The position numbers and the translations under genes were made by a program. A stretch of DNA of 64,000 nucleotides, taken from positions 87,001 through 151,000 of the forward strand of contig CAUYUJ010017960.1 of the NCBI GenBank assembly GCA_963575745.1, in the 5' to 3' direction. Origin of the DNA: Prorocentrum cordatum (lineage: Eukaryota > Sar > Dinophyceae > Prorocentrales > Prorocentraceae). Positions 43,496 through 53,614 of this stretch are shown here, in pieces. Below the pieces are notes generated by a model that worked only from the letters and a program-made list of their open reading frames with translations, ran no database searches and was not told the DNA's origin. Within the stretch, counting starts at the first letter, position 1, and every line of letters begins with the position of its first letter.

Positions 43496-44125
43496 GAGTG
43501 AGATGCGTGCGCGCGTGCGTGCGTGCGTTCGTTTGCAGTTGTAATGTGCGTGCGTAGTAGCGTGCGTGCGTGCTCGTGCGTGCGCGGTGCGTGTGTGTGT
43601 GCTCTGTGCGCGCGTCACCTGTGCGTGTGAGTGTGCGTTGTGAGTGTGCGAAAGTGAGTGTGCGTGTGCGACGTGCGTGTGCGCGTGCGACGTTGCGTGT
43701 GCGTCGTGCGTGGTGCGTGTGCGTTGTGGTGTGGGTGTGCGTTGGCGGTGTGACGTGTTACTGATGTGCGTGTGAGTGTCGCGTGTCGACGTAGTGAGTC
43801 AGAGCGTAGTTGCGTGTGCGTGTGCGTGTGCGTGTGGCGTGTGGTTTGCGTGTGAGTGTGACGTGTGACGTGTGCGTGTGATGTGTGCGTGTCGCGATTG
43901 TGCGTGTGCGTGATGAGTGTGAGTGTTGAGGTGAGTTTGTGCGTGTGAGTGTGCAGTAGTGCGTAGTGCGTGTGCGTGTGCGTGTGAGTGGCGTGGCGTG
44001 TGCGTGTGACGTGTGCGTGTGCGTGTGCGTGGTGTGTGTGTGGCTGTGTGTTGTGTGTGTGTGTGTGTTGTGGTGTGTGTGTGTGGTGGGGGTGTGTGTG
44101 TGTGTGTGTGTGTGTAGGGGGGGGG
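43325..44125. repeat. (GT)n, (CGTG)n and degenerate GTGCGTGT tract, about 800 bp
   Basis: (TG)n at about 43337-43420, (CGTG)n at 43419-43495, then degenerate TGTGCG units to about 44115, ending in a G-rich block. Nearly strict purine-pyrimidine alternation. The Thr/His/Arg and Val/Cys/Arg frames are repeat translation. Confidence 0.95.
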
Positions 44126-45085
44126 GCGGGGGCGGGGGGGCTGCTCAGCAGCAGCTTTGAAGGGGACGGCGTGGGTTTGGAAGCGAAGAGGGGGCCGAGT
44201 CTCGGGCGCGGCCGAGGCAGGTGCGGGGGGAGGGAAAACGAGCATCGCGAGCGCGCAGTGAAGTAATTCCACCCCAAACGATCATGTTGAGGAGGTGAAA
44301 TAGGTGCGCTGCGCGCGTTCCTAGCCAGCACTCCTTATATCTCTCTCTCTCAATGTTGTTGCGCATCTCTCTCTCTCTCTCTGTAGCGTTCTCTCTCTCT
44401 CTCTCTCTGTATGTCTCCCTTCCTGGCGGCTAGCCCCATAGAGACAGAACGAACGAACCCAAATCATTGGCAGCCAGAGTCTCTGCCCACGAAAAAATTG
44501 GATCGAGGCATGCAAACAGTTCACCGCCGATTGGGACAGAACGAAAAGGAGGATAAGGGTGGGAGGCGGCACTTGACACCCAAAGCCCTGGGACCCCCTC
44601 CAGGGGATGGGGATAGGGACCCGCTCAAATGCCCCGTGGTCGAGGAGGAGGAAAAAGAGGAGGAGGAGGACGAGGAGGAGAGGAGAAGTGAAGGAACGAG
44701 GAGGGTAAAGGAGGAGGGGGGGGATAGACGGGGGGAAGAAAAGAGAGAAGAAGAGAGAAGGAGGGAGGAGAAGGAGAAGAATAAGAAGAAGGAGGTTGCC
44801 AGGCATTAAGTGGGGAGAGGGAGAGGAATCTGAGGGGGAGAAGAAGCAGTGAGGATGAGTGAAGAACGAAAGAGAAGGCAGAGATCAGGGGGAGAGGGAG
44901 AGGGAGAGGAAGGGGAGGAGGCAAGAGGAATGGCAGGAGGAAGGGCAGGGACCAGGGGGAGGAGAGAGGGGGAGCTGCAGGGCAGGTGGAGCGAGGCTTG
45001 CTCTGCAACGACAAGGGCCCGACTGCTCGGGACAAACGAGGAGGACGACCGCCTATGTAATACTTCGCGGCGCCGGCGGCACCAT
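44126..45085. other. Gene-free stretch with (CT)n and purine tracts
   Basis: (CT)n tracts lie at 44340-44408, purine-rich GAGGA/GAAGA tracts at 44640-44800 and 44880-44980. No motif was recognised. Confidence 0.45.
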
Positions 45086-45087
45086 AA

Positions 45088-45480
45088 ATGGCGACTTCGC
45101 CTCGCCCAGCGAAGAGGGCGGCCTGGTCATGCCGACAAGCACTTCCTGACCACATTGAAATATGTCTGATGGGCGCCGTGCGCCAACACCGACACCAAGG
45201 TGGTTCAGTCTGCGGCGGTCCACTGGATCGGCGCGGGTGGCACGCGAGGTGCTGCGGGGTGCGTCAGCCTCGCACAACCTGGCACAACGGCATGCGGGAT
45301 TGGCGTGCGAAGCGCCACACCAGCCTCACGCACTTCCCTGCGGCCACACAGCTCGTCAAAGCGTGGGACCGCATCAACAGGCGCACTGGGGTGCTGAATC
45401 CAGCCCAGCTGGACACCGCAATCCGCGACACCACCACGGGCCGCGACGTCTATGCTGCTTGGAGCATCACCTGCGAATGA
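45088..45480 (+). CDS. Unknown protein or exon, plus strand
   Basis: A 130-codon frame. The C-terminal half (HFPAATQLVKAWDRINRRTG then VLNPAQLDTAIRDTTTGRDV) has balanced composition and looks coding; the N-terminal half is less convincing. The minus strand is also open here (45205-45720), Val/Gly/Ala/Arg-rich, so the strand is uncertain. No family was recognised. The next plus-strand frame starts 40 nt downstream. Confidence 0.3.
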   Translation: MATSPRPAKRAAWSCRQALPDHIEICLMGAVRQHRHQGGSVCGGPLDRRGWHARCCGVRQPRTTWHNGMRDWRAKRHTSLTHFPAATQLVKAWDRINRRTGVLNPAQLDTAIRDTTTGRDVYAAWSITCE

Positions 45481-45520
45481 TCTTCCTACGCCCCTTGCAA
45501 GCAGGCTCGTTCCAATAACG

Positions 45521-45931
45521 ATGGCGTCGGCGCGGCGGCCACGGTCTGGGAAAGACGGGACCGACACCCCCAAAGCGATGGCAACCTTGCCCCAGTCGCC
45601 TTCGGAACTTTGGGCGACATCGCCCCAACGGAGGGTGACATCGCCCCAAAAAGAGGGCGACCTCGAAACGTTGGGCCGCCCCTCGGACGAAACCGTGAGT
45701 TCGCCTGGGCAAACGATCACACGAGGCGGCCCATGCGAGGCACTGGGAGGGCTGTGGCGGCAGCTCTCCCAGCAGCTCCAGCGCGAAAGCGCAGAGGAGA
45801 TGGTGCATCGGAGGTCGGCGCGGATTTATGGGATCGGCGTTAGACCCGAGCGCGCCAGGGGTGGCGCCAAAGGCGCCGCCAGGGGGTCCAGCGCGGACCC
45901 GAGAAATCCGCGCGCACCTCCGAGTTGTTAG
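45521..45931 (+). CDS. Unknown protein, 136 codons, plus strand
   Basis: Starts with MASARRPRSGKDGTDTPKAM. A short internal repeat, ATSPQ/VTSPQ, comes from GGTGACATCGCCCCAA units near 45615-45650. Further on are LGGLWRQLSQQLQRESAEEM and a Gly/Ala/Arg-rich tail. Composition is mixed and polar, like a disordered linker. It could be part of the same locus as the frame just upstream. The opposite strand is also open for 173 codons, so confidence is low. Confidence 0.3.
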   Translation: MASARRPRSGKDGTDTPKAMATLPQSPSELWATSPQRRVTSPQKEGDLETLGRPSDETVSSPGQTITRGGPCEALGGLWRQLSQQLQRESAEEMVHRRSARIYGIGVRPERARGGAKGAARGSSADPRNPRAPPSC

Positions 45932-46410
45932 TTTTGTGTCATTGCTCGTTCCCCTAACTATAACTAGGAAGCGAGGCCCGTCTGCCACGCAACCGCGACC
46001 ATCACCACCGCAGCTGCCGACACCACCACCACTGCAGCTGCCGACAACGATCTGGGCCCGCCGCGCCTCGCGGCTCTTCTCCGTCGGCGCGCACGACCGT
46101 GACCACGAGCACCGAGACTCTCGTCGAGACTACGGCCGCGTCCCCTACGACGACCACGACGAACACGGCGCCCACGACGACGCGACTGCCTACGAAGTGA
46201 CTGCCGACCCCTGTCTCCCCACCCCTTCCTCCTCCCCTGCCCGAAGCCCCACGCCTTCTCCCTCTCTCCCTTCTCCTTCGCTCCCCGTCCTCCTCCTCCT
46301 CCTCCTCCTCCTCCTCCTCCTCCTCCTCCTCCTCCTCCTCCTCCTCCTCATCCTCAGGTAGGGGGCCCTCGCTGAGGAAAGGGAGCTGTCTGTGGTAGAG
46401 TCATTCGTTT
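45932..46410. other. Gene-free stretch ending in (CCT)n
   Basis: Short CACCACCG/GCAGCTGCCGACA repeats at 46000-46050 and a perfect (CCT)n at about 46288-46348. The latter lies downstream of the stop of the minus-strand candidate gene, so it could be in its 3' UTR or beyond. Confidence 0.5.
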
Positions 46411-46416
46411 TGCCGT

Positions 46417-49274
46417 CTACAGCCATGTCTCAGGAAGGAGTTTGGAGCAGCAGGCGCGAGACACCACCTGCCCTCCACAAGAAAAATCAGTCCGATGCGT
46501 CCGAGCCTGCTTGATTAGCTTGCGTAGCGCAATCCGTTCAGCGGAATCCCTCAATCTTCGCGTGAGCCAAAGGAAACCAGACAACTGGCCCCCCAGCTCT
46601 TGCGACACACGGGTCTCTGAGCACTCGGATCGCGACCACTTTCCTGGGACCGGCCCTTCATCCCGAGTTGTTTGTTTTGACGGCCCCGAGGCCCGGCGAG
46701 GGCCCCGAGAGGCCGAAAGCTTGAAAAAACCGCGGCCTCGACTCTTTGAGACGCCGGATTGTGTGGGAAGGAGGGGCGGGAGGAAGAGGAGGAGGAGGAG
46801 GGGGAGGAGGAGGAGGAGGAGAAGAAAAAAAGAAAAAAAACTGACGAGAAGGAGGAGTGATGCTGGTTATGATGATGGTGATGATGATGGTGATCATGAT
46901 GCTGATGATGGTGGTGATCATGATGCTGATGATGAGAATGATGATGATGATGAGGATGATGATGATGATGGTGATCATGATGAGGATGATGAGGAGGAGG
47001 AGGAGGAGGAAAGGAGGCGGAGGATAGAATGAGCAGGAGGACGAGGAGGAGGAGGAGGAAGAGGAGGAGGAGGATAGGGGGCGGAGGATAGGATGAGCAG
47101 GAGGGGGAGGATGAGGAGGAGACGGACTAGGATGGGGTGTGGTGAGTAGAAGGATGAAGATGAGGAGGGAGAGAAGAGGACGGGGAGGAGAATAGGGGGC
47201 GGAAGCAAGGATGATGATTATGATGTTGACGCCGATGATGAGGGGGATGCTGATAGTTATGACGAGGATGATGATGAGGATGCTGATGATGACGATGATG
47301 ATGGTGGCTATGTGATTATGATGATGCTGATGATGCTGAAGACATCGGTGATCCTGACACTCGTAAGGCGGATGATACGTATGATGATGATGCTGATGAC
47401 GAGGATGCTGATGATGCTGCTGGTGGTGGCGATGATGATGGTGATGTTGATGTTGACAATGATTCTGATGATGATGAGGATGCAGACGATGATGTTGATG
47501 ATTATGATGATGATGCTGATGGGCGGGATGATGCTGGTTATGATGATGATGCTGCTGATGATGCTGATGCTGACGATGATGATGCTGCGGATGTGTTCCC
47601 CCGCGCACCTTCAGCGATGACAGCGTCGACTCGGCAAGCTCGAGTTGTTGCTTCAACTCGTCGCGCGTTCGGCGCGCCTTGTCCAGAATAACGCGATGCT
47701 TCCTGCGGACTTCCCTATTCCCGCGATTGGCAGCCATGTCAACGGAAACGGCCTCTGTGCTATCGTCTAGCGTGGCCAGACGTGACCGCAAGGCAACAAT
47801 GTCGCGAAATAGTGAATTCTTGGCCTCAACAGGATTCGAGATCTCACGACCATCTGAAAGCTCACGACTATCAGGGAGCTCACGATCATCAGCGGGAGCA
47901 TCCTCAGCAGAGCTAGACGCGGCAAGGCTTGGGAAAACGGGAGCCTAGACAACTTGCCACAGTGCGGACCTCCAGGGGTCTCGGACATCACATCATCGCC
48001 CTCGCCACCCTCTCCACGTTGGAGGAACACCAGCACCACAAGCACGTTCAAGGTCAACTCCACGAAGGTCATCTCCACGAAGGCCGCCTCCACGAAGGAC
48101 GTCTCCTCGAAGGTCGTCTCCACGACGGTCGGCGCCACGAAGGTCGTCTCCATGCAGATCTTCTCCACAAGAGTCGTCTCCACGACGGTCGTCTCCAGGA
48201 AGGTCGTCTCCACGACAGTCGGCACCAGCACCTCCACGACGGTCGTCTTCACGAAGATCTTCTCCACGACAGTCGGCACCAGCACGAAGGTCGTCTCCAC
48301 AAACGGCGGCTCCAGAACCGCCACGACAGTCGGCTCCAGCACCTCCACGAAGAACTTCCCCAAGATGGTCGGCACCAGCCCGAAGGTCGTCACCACGACG
48401 GTCGGCGCCAGCACCTCCACGACGGTCGTCTCTACGAAGATCGACTCCACGACGGTCGGCACCAGCACGAAGGTCGTCTCCCCGAAGGTCGGCTCCGGCA
48501 CCTTCACGACGGCCAGCTCCAGCACCTCCAAGAAGATCTTCTCCACGACGGTCGGCACCCGCTTCTCCACAACGGCTTTCTCCATGAAGAGCGTCTCCAT
48601 GAAGGTCGGCACCAGCACGAAGGTCGTCACCAAGATCGTCGACTCCAGCACCTCCACGACGGTCAGCCCCATCACTTCCTCGAAGATCTTCACCACGATG
48701 GTCGGCACCAGCACCTCCACAAAGATCCAGAACGTCGAGAGCAGCAGGTACCCGATCGGCATGATCGGTACCTCCAGGAAGGCCCGCCCTGGAACATCCA
48801 TCAGGCGCAGCTTCTCGGCCAACATCACCAGGAAGGTCGGTCCCAGCGACGTCTGGATGATCAGCACCGCCCCGAGTATGGTGAGATTCCGCATCCCCGG
48901 TATGATCAGCACCAGCACCTCCACGAGGAATCAAGCCAGGAAACGGCCGCATCACGAAGCTGATATGCGACTCGTCGCGCGAGTTCCGGTGCCCATGATC
49001 AACGGCGACGACATGGCCAATGTCGTACAGCATGTGCTGCAGCAGTGCGATAGCCAGCCCATTGCGGACACGCCCATCAGCAAGGGGGAACAGGCACACC
49101 TGGACCACAATCTTGTCTACGTGTCTGTGCAACTTGATCGTCGCTAGGCGCCCGCTGAGAAGTTGGAGGACGGTCCACTCAATCCGCGCAGCCGTGACCA
49201 AGAGAAAGACAAAAGCGAGCGAACACAGCAGGGCACGCAAATGCGAGCAATTGGCCACACCTCGGGCGAACGCC
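46417..49274 (-). CDS. Candidate multi-exon gene: repeat-containing membrane/coiled-coil protein
   Basis: Four minus-strand pieces line up. Piece 1 (49274 to about 48935) follows CTTGGGCTCAG and reads VANCSHLRALLCSLAFVFLL, a membrane or signal segment, then amphipathic sequence to SHISFVMRPFPGLIP. Piece 2 (about 48930-48000) reads VEVLVLIIPGMRNLTILGAV and further hydrophobic segments (PIMPIGYLLLSTFWIFVEVL), then many VVEVLVPTVVETTF-like repeats. Its codons end mainly in G or C, unlike the other open frames here. Piece 3 (47944-47609, exactly 112 codons) is an Asp/Glu/Arg-rich segment and a coiled coil, entered after CTAG and left at AAG|GTGCGC. An intron of CAT and CCT repeats follows. Piece 4 (about 46616 to stop at 46417) continues in phase with a helical segment ending LLPETWL. 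The joins between pieces 1-2 and 2-3 need a frame change and are inferred. Confidence 0.45.
46770..47595. repeat. (GAG)n and (GAT)n tracts, probable intron of the candidate gene
   Basis: (GAG)n at about 46780-46826, (GAT)n-type at 46860-46985 and at about 47205-47595, with two near-identical GGAGGATAGGATGAGCAGGA blocks near 47020 and 47085. The minus strand translates as His/Gln and Ser/Pro. Confidence 0.9.
47609..47944 (-). CDS. Coiled-coil exon of the 46-49 kb candidate gene
   Basis: The best-supported piece of the candidate gene: 336 nt between an AG (47946-47945) and a GT (47608-47607), both on the minus strand. It starts APVFPSLAASSSAEDAPADD, continues with ELPDSRELSDGREISNPVEA, and ends in a helix with heptad spacing (SLFRDIVALRSRLATLDD; then TRDELKQQLELAESTLSSLK). 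After the GT the reading becomes poly-His/Gln from (CAT)n, which supports the splice site. Function unknown. Confidence 0.55.
48000..48735 (-). repeat. 15-nt-based minisatellite inside the candidate gene
   Basis: Units such as GGTCGTCTCCACGAC and GGTCGGCACCAGCAC (plus strand) alternate. Lengths are nearly all multiples of three, so three frames stay open: Val/Glu/Thr/Leu-rich (minus), Gly/Ala/Asp/Arg-rich (minus) and Ser/Thr/Val-rich (plus). Context with hydrophobic, G/C-ending codons upstream favours the Val/Glu/Thr frame as the coding one. Confidence 0.85.
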
Positions 49275-49288
49275 TGAGCCCAAGTGGC

Positions 49289-49290
49289 TA

Positions 49291-49363
<73 letters not shown>

Positions 49364-49520
49364 CGATGAGGTTGATGACGATGATGATGCTGATGATGAT
49401 GATGATGATCATGATGATGATGCTGATGCTGATGCTGATGCTGATGATGATGATGATGATGATGCTGATGATGATGATGATGATGCTGATGATGATGATG
49501 CTGATGATGATAATGATGAT
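49289..49520. repeat. (GAT)n microsatellite
   Basis: About 70 bp of perfect GAT followed by GAT/GCTGAT mixtures. It lies just upstream of the first piece of the candidate gene and may be an intron or upstream region. Confidence 0.95.
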
Positions 49521-49539
49521 AGGATGGGCAGCAGGGGTA

Positions 49540-49765
49540 GGAGTAGGAGTAGGCGTAGTAGGAGTAGGAGAAGGAGGAGGAGGAGGTCGAGGAGGAGAAG
49601 GAGGAGGAGGAGCAGGAGCAGGAGGAGGATAGGGAGCGGAGGGTAGGATGAGCAGGAGGAGGAGGAGGAAGAGGATAGTGGGTGGAGGATAGGAGGAGGA
49701 GGAGGAGGAGGAGGAGGAGGAGGAGGAGGAGGAGGAGGAGGAGGAGGAGGAGGAGGAAAGGAGGA
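49540..49765. repeat. AGGAGT/(GAG)n tracts
   Basis: AGGAGTAGG hexamer-like units at 49540-49580, then (GGA)n at about 49690-49760. Confidence 0.9.
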
Positions 49766-50350
49766 GGGACGGAGGCGGCTCCCAGAACCGAGCGCCTCGA
49801 ACTCTGGCGGCGGGCGAGAGGCCCCTCGCCGCTCGCCGAGGAATGCGACGGTTTATCGCTCTCGCGGGCGCACTCTCAAGGCCGCTGCGGAGCCTCCCCC
49901 CCCTGGGGAAAACCAATCACTCTGCTGGGGGCCTGTGGAGCCGTGGCGACGGGGAGAAGGAGGAGGAGAGAGGCGGGGATCGAGAAGGGGGGGGGGGGGG
50001 GGGCGACAGGAGTCGGAGTCGGAGGAGGCGAGGGAGGGGGGGGGCGGGAGGACAGGAGTCGGAGAGGGAGGGGGGTCGGGGGGAGCGGCGGAGGAGCGGA
50101 GGGGCGAGGGGGAGGGAGGGAGGGAGGCGAAGAAGGGGCGGAGGGGGACGGGCAGAGGGGGGGGGGGGCAGAGGAGGAGAGGCGGGGGCGGAGACCGAGG
50201 GAAGAGGGAAGGGGGGGGGAAGGGGGAGGCGGGAGCCACCGTTGCGCTGAGCGTCTGCCCGATGCCCTCCGCGGAGGCGGCGGCAGGAGACCCCTGGGGC
50301 TCGCCGTCTGCGGCAGCGGCAGTGGCGGGGCCCGCCTGGCCAGCCATGCA
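49766..50350. other. GC- and G-rich gene-free stretch
   Basis: G runs at 49988-50003 and elsewhere, GGGAGG tracts to 50240. Five overlapping frames of more than 130 codons on both strands are compositional by-products. Confidence 0.45.
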
Positions 50351-50354
50351 TCTC

Positions 50355-50545
50355 CTGCTCCTCCTCCTCCTCCTCCTCCTCCGCCTCCTCCTCCTCCTCC
50401 TCCTCCGCCTCTCCTCCTCCTCCTCCTCCTCTTCCCTCCTCCTCCTCCTCCTCCTCGTCCCAGTCCTCGTCCTCGTCCTCCTCTTCCTCCTTCTCCTCCT
50501 CCTCCTCCTCCTCCTCCTCTTCCTCCTCCTCCTTCTCGAGCGTAA
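50355..50545. repeat. (CCT)n microsatellite, interrupted
   Basis: About 190 bp of CTC triplets with GTC/TTC interruptions. Confidence 0.95.
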
Positions 50546-50713
50546 CCACGGGCATGGTCCTCGGCAACGCAGCCGAGGGGCGCGCCACATAATGGCGGAC
50601 TAGCCTTCTTCAACCATTTTGTGGTTTTGGGTCATCGTTTTGAAGAAACGGTCCCCGCGTTCCCCTCCTTTTCTCCTCCTGTTCCCCCTCCTCCTCCCTC
50701 GTCCCTCCTCCCT

Positions 50714-51100
50714 GCGTTTCGCCGACCCAGTACAGCGTTTCGTAGCCCCATATGGGGGTTCCACCAATGGTCCCAGTGGGACCGCCCGCATGCGTCCGCC
50801 ACCACCCAGCACAGCCCTTGCTCCTTGCGTTTCACCCACCCTGTACAGCGCTTCGTGGCCCCATAAAGGGGGGGCTCCACCGAAGGTCCCAGTGGCACCG
50901 CCCGCAGGCGTCCGCCACCACCCAGCACAGCGCTTGCTCCCTGCGTTTCATCCGCCCAGTACAGCGTTTCGTGGCCCCATAGGGGGCTCCACCGAAGGTC
51001 CCAGTGGAACCGCCCGCATGCGTCCGCCACCACCCAGCACAGCCCTTGCTCCCTGCGTTTCGCCCACCCTGAACAGCGCTTCGTGGCCCCATAGGGGGCC
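50714..51100. repeat. 112-116 nt tandem repeat, 3.4 copies
   Basis: Units begin GCGTTTC at 50714, 50827, 50943 and 51055. Each contains CAGTACAGCG(T/C)TTCGTGGCCCCATA and a G-run, then CCACCACCCAGCACAGC. Conservation is about 90 percent by eye, so the expansion is fairly recent. The inconsistent length argues against coding. Confidence 0.95.
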
Positions 51101-51235
51101 GCGGCCGAGGGAAGCGCGCCTCGCCCGCCGCCGCGGCCGCGGCGCTGGCCCCCGCGGCGCCGGCCTCGGCCGTGGGCGCCGTGGGGGCGGGGCGCTCCTC
51201 CTCGGGCGGCGCGCCCCAGGGAGGGGAGGCAGGCA
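51101..51235. other. CpG-rich spacer
   Basis: GCGGCCGCGG-rich sequence between arrays; nothing else seen. Confidence 0.4.
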
Positions 51236-51985
51236 GGAGGAGGAGGAGGAGGAGAAGGTGGAGGGAGGAGGCGGAGGACGAGGAGGAGGAGGAAGAGGAG
51301 GAGGAGGAGGAGGAGGAGGAGGAGGAGGAGGAGGAGGACAAGGAGATGGAGGCGAAGGAGGAGGAGGAGGAGGAGGGGTGAGAGAGGAGGAGGAGGAGGA
51401 TGGATGAGGGAGGAGGAAGGAGGAGGGAGGAGGAAGGAGAAGGGAGACAAGATCATCCAAGAAGAGACGAGCCGGGCGGCCGAGAGCAAGCGACGAGACG
51501 ACGGTAATTCAGTCCAGGTTTATCCGACGGATCAAAGAGAAGCGGCGCCCTGGAGGGAGGAGGAGGAGGAGGAGGAGGAGGAGGAGGAGGAGGAGGAGGA
51601 GGAGGAGGAGGAGGTGGAGGAGGAGGAGGAGGAGGAGGAGGGAGGAGGAGAAGGAGGAGGTGGAGGAGGAGGAGGGAGGAGGGAGGAGGGGAGGGGAGCA
51701 GGAGGAGGGAGGAGGGAGGAGGGAGGAGGGAGGAGGGAGGAGGGAGGAGGGAGGAGAGGAGGAGGGAGGAGGAGGAGGAGGAGGAGGAGGAGGAGGAGGA
51801 GGAGGAGGAGGAGGAGGAGGAGGGAGGGAGGAAGGGAGGGAGGAGGAGAAGGAGGAGGAGGAGGAGGAGAAGGAGGAGGAGGAGAAGCGGAGCCCTGGAG
51901 GGAGGAGGGAGGTGGAGGAGGGAGAAGGGAGGAGGGAGAGGGGAGGGTGGAAGAGGAGGGAGGAGGGAGGAGCACGAGCGGCCCG
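51236..51985. repeat. (GAG)n/(GGAGGGA)n polypurine tracts
   Basis: Triplet runs at 51236-51400, 51555-51675 and 51760-51900. A GGAGGGA heptamer run lies at 51670-51765, and a purine-rich tail follows. Poly-Glu, poly-Arg and poly-Gly frames are artefacts. Confidence 0.95.
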
Positions 51986-53220
51986 CAAAGCGGCCTGACC
52001 CTCAGCCGGGCAGCCCGTCACGACGGGCGCGGAGTGGACGTGCGAGAGGAGCTCGCATCACCACTGCATCAGCCAGCCGTGCTCGGGCACGTTAAGAGCG
52101 GCCTCACACACGCCTCGCGACTCCGCTGACGGCGTGCCGTGCGCCTCCCCCTCCGCCGCCTCCTGCGACTCCGCCTCGTTCCTCCTCCCCCACCGCCGCC
52201 TCCTCTTCCGGCTTTTCCGCGTCTGCTCGTCACCCGTTCTTGCCGCTGGGCCCCCGCTGGATAGTAAACAACAGTGCGCGGCGACGGTTCTGCAGAGGGC
52301 TCCGTGGCGCCCCCACGGAGCGGGGTTGGCCCCTCCGCCTGGCGCCCCGAGGAGCGGGGCCACACCCGGCGCCGCAGCCGTGGCCGCAGAGGGCGGCCCG
52401 AGGAGCGGGACCACAGCATCCGCACCTTCAGGCGACGCGAGGAGCGGGAGCGCACCCTCGACTGGAGACCCAAGAGGCCTCCACGAGGGCTTCCAGGAAG
52501 GCCCGAAAAGGTCAAAAGATTCCCCATGAGGTTTCCAAGGATTGTGGCATTTGCTTCTTTTCGGCCTTCCGACTGCCCGAGACGGCCCAAGTGCCCCCAG
52601 AGATCGCCCAAGAGGCCCAAGACGGCCCCAAGAAGCCCCCAAGACGGCTGCAGCCGACGTAGCCACAGCTGGCACCCCGATGAGCGGGGCCTGACCAGCC
52701 TGCGCAGCCTCGCCCTGCCACCCCCCGGTGGCCCGAGGAGCAGCACCACACCGGCCGTCTTCGTGGCCACAGGCGACCCGACGAGCGGGACCACAGGTGC
52801 CCGTGCGTGCCATCTGCCCTGGGGCCCAGACAGGTCTGCTCGTATGGTCCGCCGCCGTGCTCGCCACCGCTCGCGTCCTCACGATCTGGAGTGGCTCTCC
52901 CACGAACTCCAGCGCAGCTGGGTGCCTTCCCCCACGCGTGTGGTTGAGCCTCGTAGGGCCTCCCGCACTCCTTGCACCACACATTGCCAAAGATCACCGT
53001 GCTGGCCGCCATGAGCTGCTGACTCTCGTGCGCCGCCTCCACTGCGTGTGGGCATCCTCTGAATAGACCCGCTGCCTGCTCGCTCTCGGATGTTGACCTG
53101 TCGCCGCACGTGTCGCACCCATAACTCAGCTTCACCTCATCACCCAGCCACTGCGGTGTGTGCCTGAGCGGGGCCTCCGTGTTCTGGCACGTGTCGGCGT
53201 GAAGAATTGGGGGGTGATGT
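51986..53220. repeat. Irregular array (GAGGAGCGGG-containing) in GC-rich DNA
   Basis: A motif like GCCCGAGGAGCGGG(A/G)CCACA recurs at about 52340-52445 and again at 52675-52790, with 40-60 nt spacing. Between them (52490-52640) are CCAAGACGGCCC-like units. The minus strand is open through much of it (RSSGR repeats). No gene is supported in the array itself. Confidence 0.65.
52800..53215 (-). CDS. Possible Cys-rich coding segment, unknown
   Basis: Part of a 460-codon minus frame (52512-53894) whose other portions are low complexity, including a Pro run from a (GGA)n at 53224-53282. This part has CDTCGD and, 40 residues later, VWCKECGRPYEA, giving two C-x2-C pairs (about 52945-53125) that could bind zinc, separated by a helix-like stretch (AAGLFRGCPHAVEAAHESQQ). 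It could be an exon or a decayed retroelement zinc segment. No clear splice boundaries were found. Confidence 0.3.
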
Positions 53221-53223
53221 CCG

Positions 53224-53284
53224 GGAGGAGGAGGAGGAGGAGGAGGAGGAGGAGGAAGAGGAGGAGGAGGAGGGGGAGGAGGAA
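53224..53284. repeat. (GAG)n microsatellite
   Basis: About 60 bp of GGA triplets with one AAG interruption. Confidence 0.95.
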
Positions 53285-53614
53285 CGCCATATGTATCCGC
53301 GCCAGCTGTTCTCGACGCGCCCAAGTGGACGACGCCGACACCACGGCAAGCCCGCGACAGATCCACGGCACGCCCCGTGCCCGAGGCGGCGTGCGCCCTG
53401 CTGGCCGAAGCGCCCTCCCAAGACGCAAGGCCGTGCGTCGAAGCACACGGCGCGCGCGGCGACGCGTGCGGGATCCACCCCGCGCACTCGCCACCCGGCG
53501 CCGCGCCCGGCCGCGCGGGCACCTCGAGGGGGGCCGGCCTCAGCTCGAGGTGCGCGCGCGGCCGCAGACCGACGGTGATGCGGCGAGCGGCACGCGGCCG
53601 CGAGGGCGAACGAG
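53285..53614. other. GC-rich gene-free stretch
   Basis: All six frames are Arg/Ala/Pro/Gly-rich; no motif was seen. Confidence 0.4.

Noticed and set aside
43196-44331. Thr/His/Arg-rich minus frames
   Set aside because: Direct translation of the GT/CGTG repeat.
46658-47791. 377-codon minus-strand frame taken as one protein
   Set aside because: Only its first part (the coiled coil) looks coding; after the AAG|GTGCGC the translation is His/Gln and Ser/Pro from (CAT)n and (CCT)n, best read as an intron.
47954-49147. 397-codon plus-strand Ser/Thr/Val frame and 421-codon minus Gly/Ala/Asp/Arg frame
   Set aside because: Both come from the same 15-nt-based repeat; codon endings and the flanking hydrophobic segments favour the third frame.
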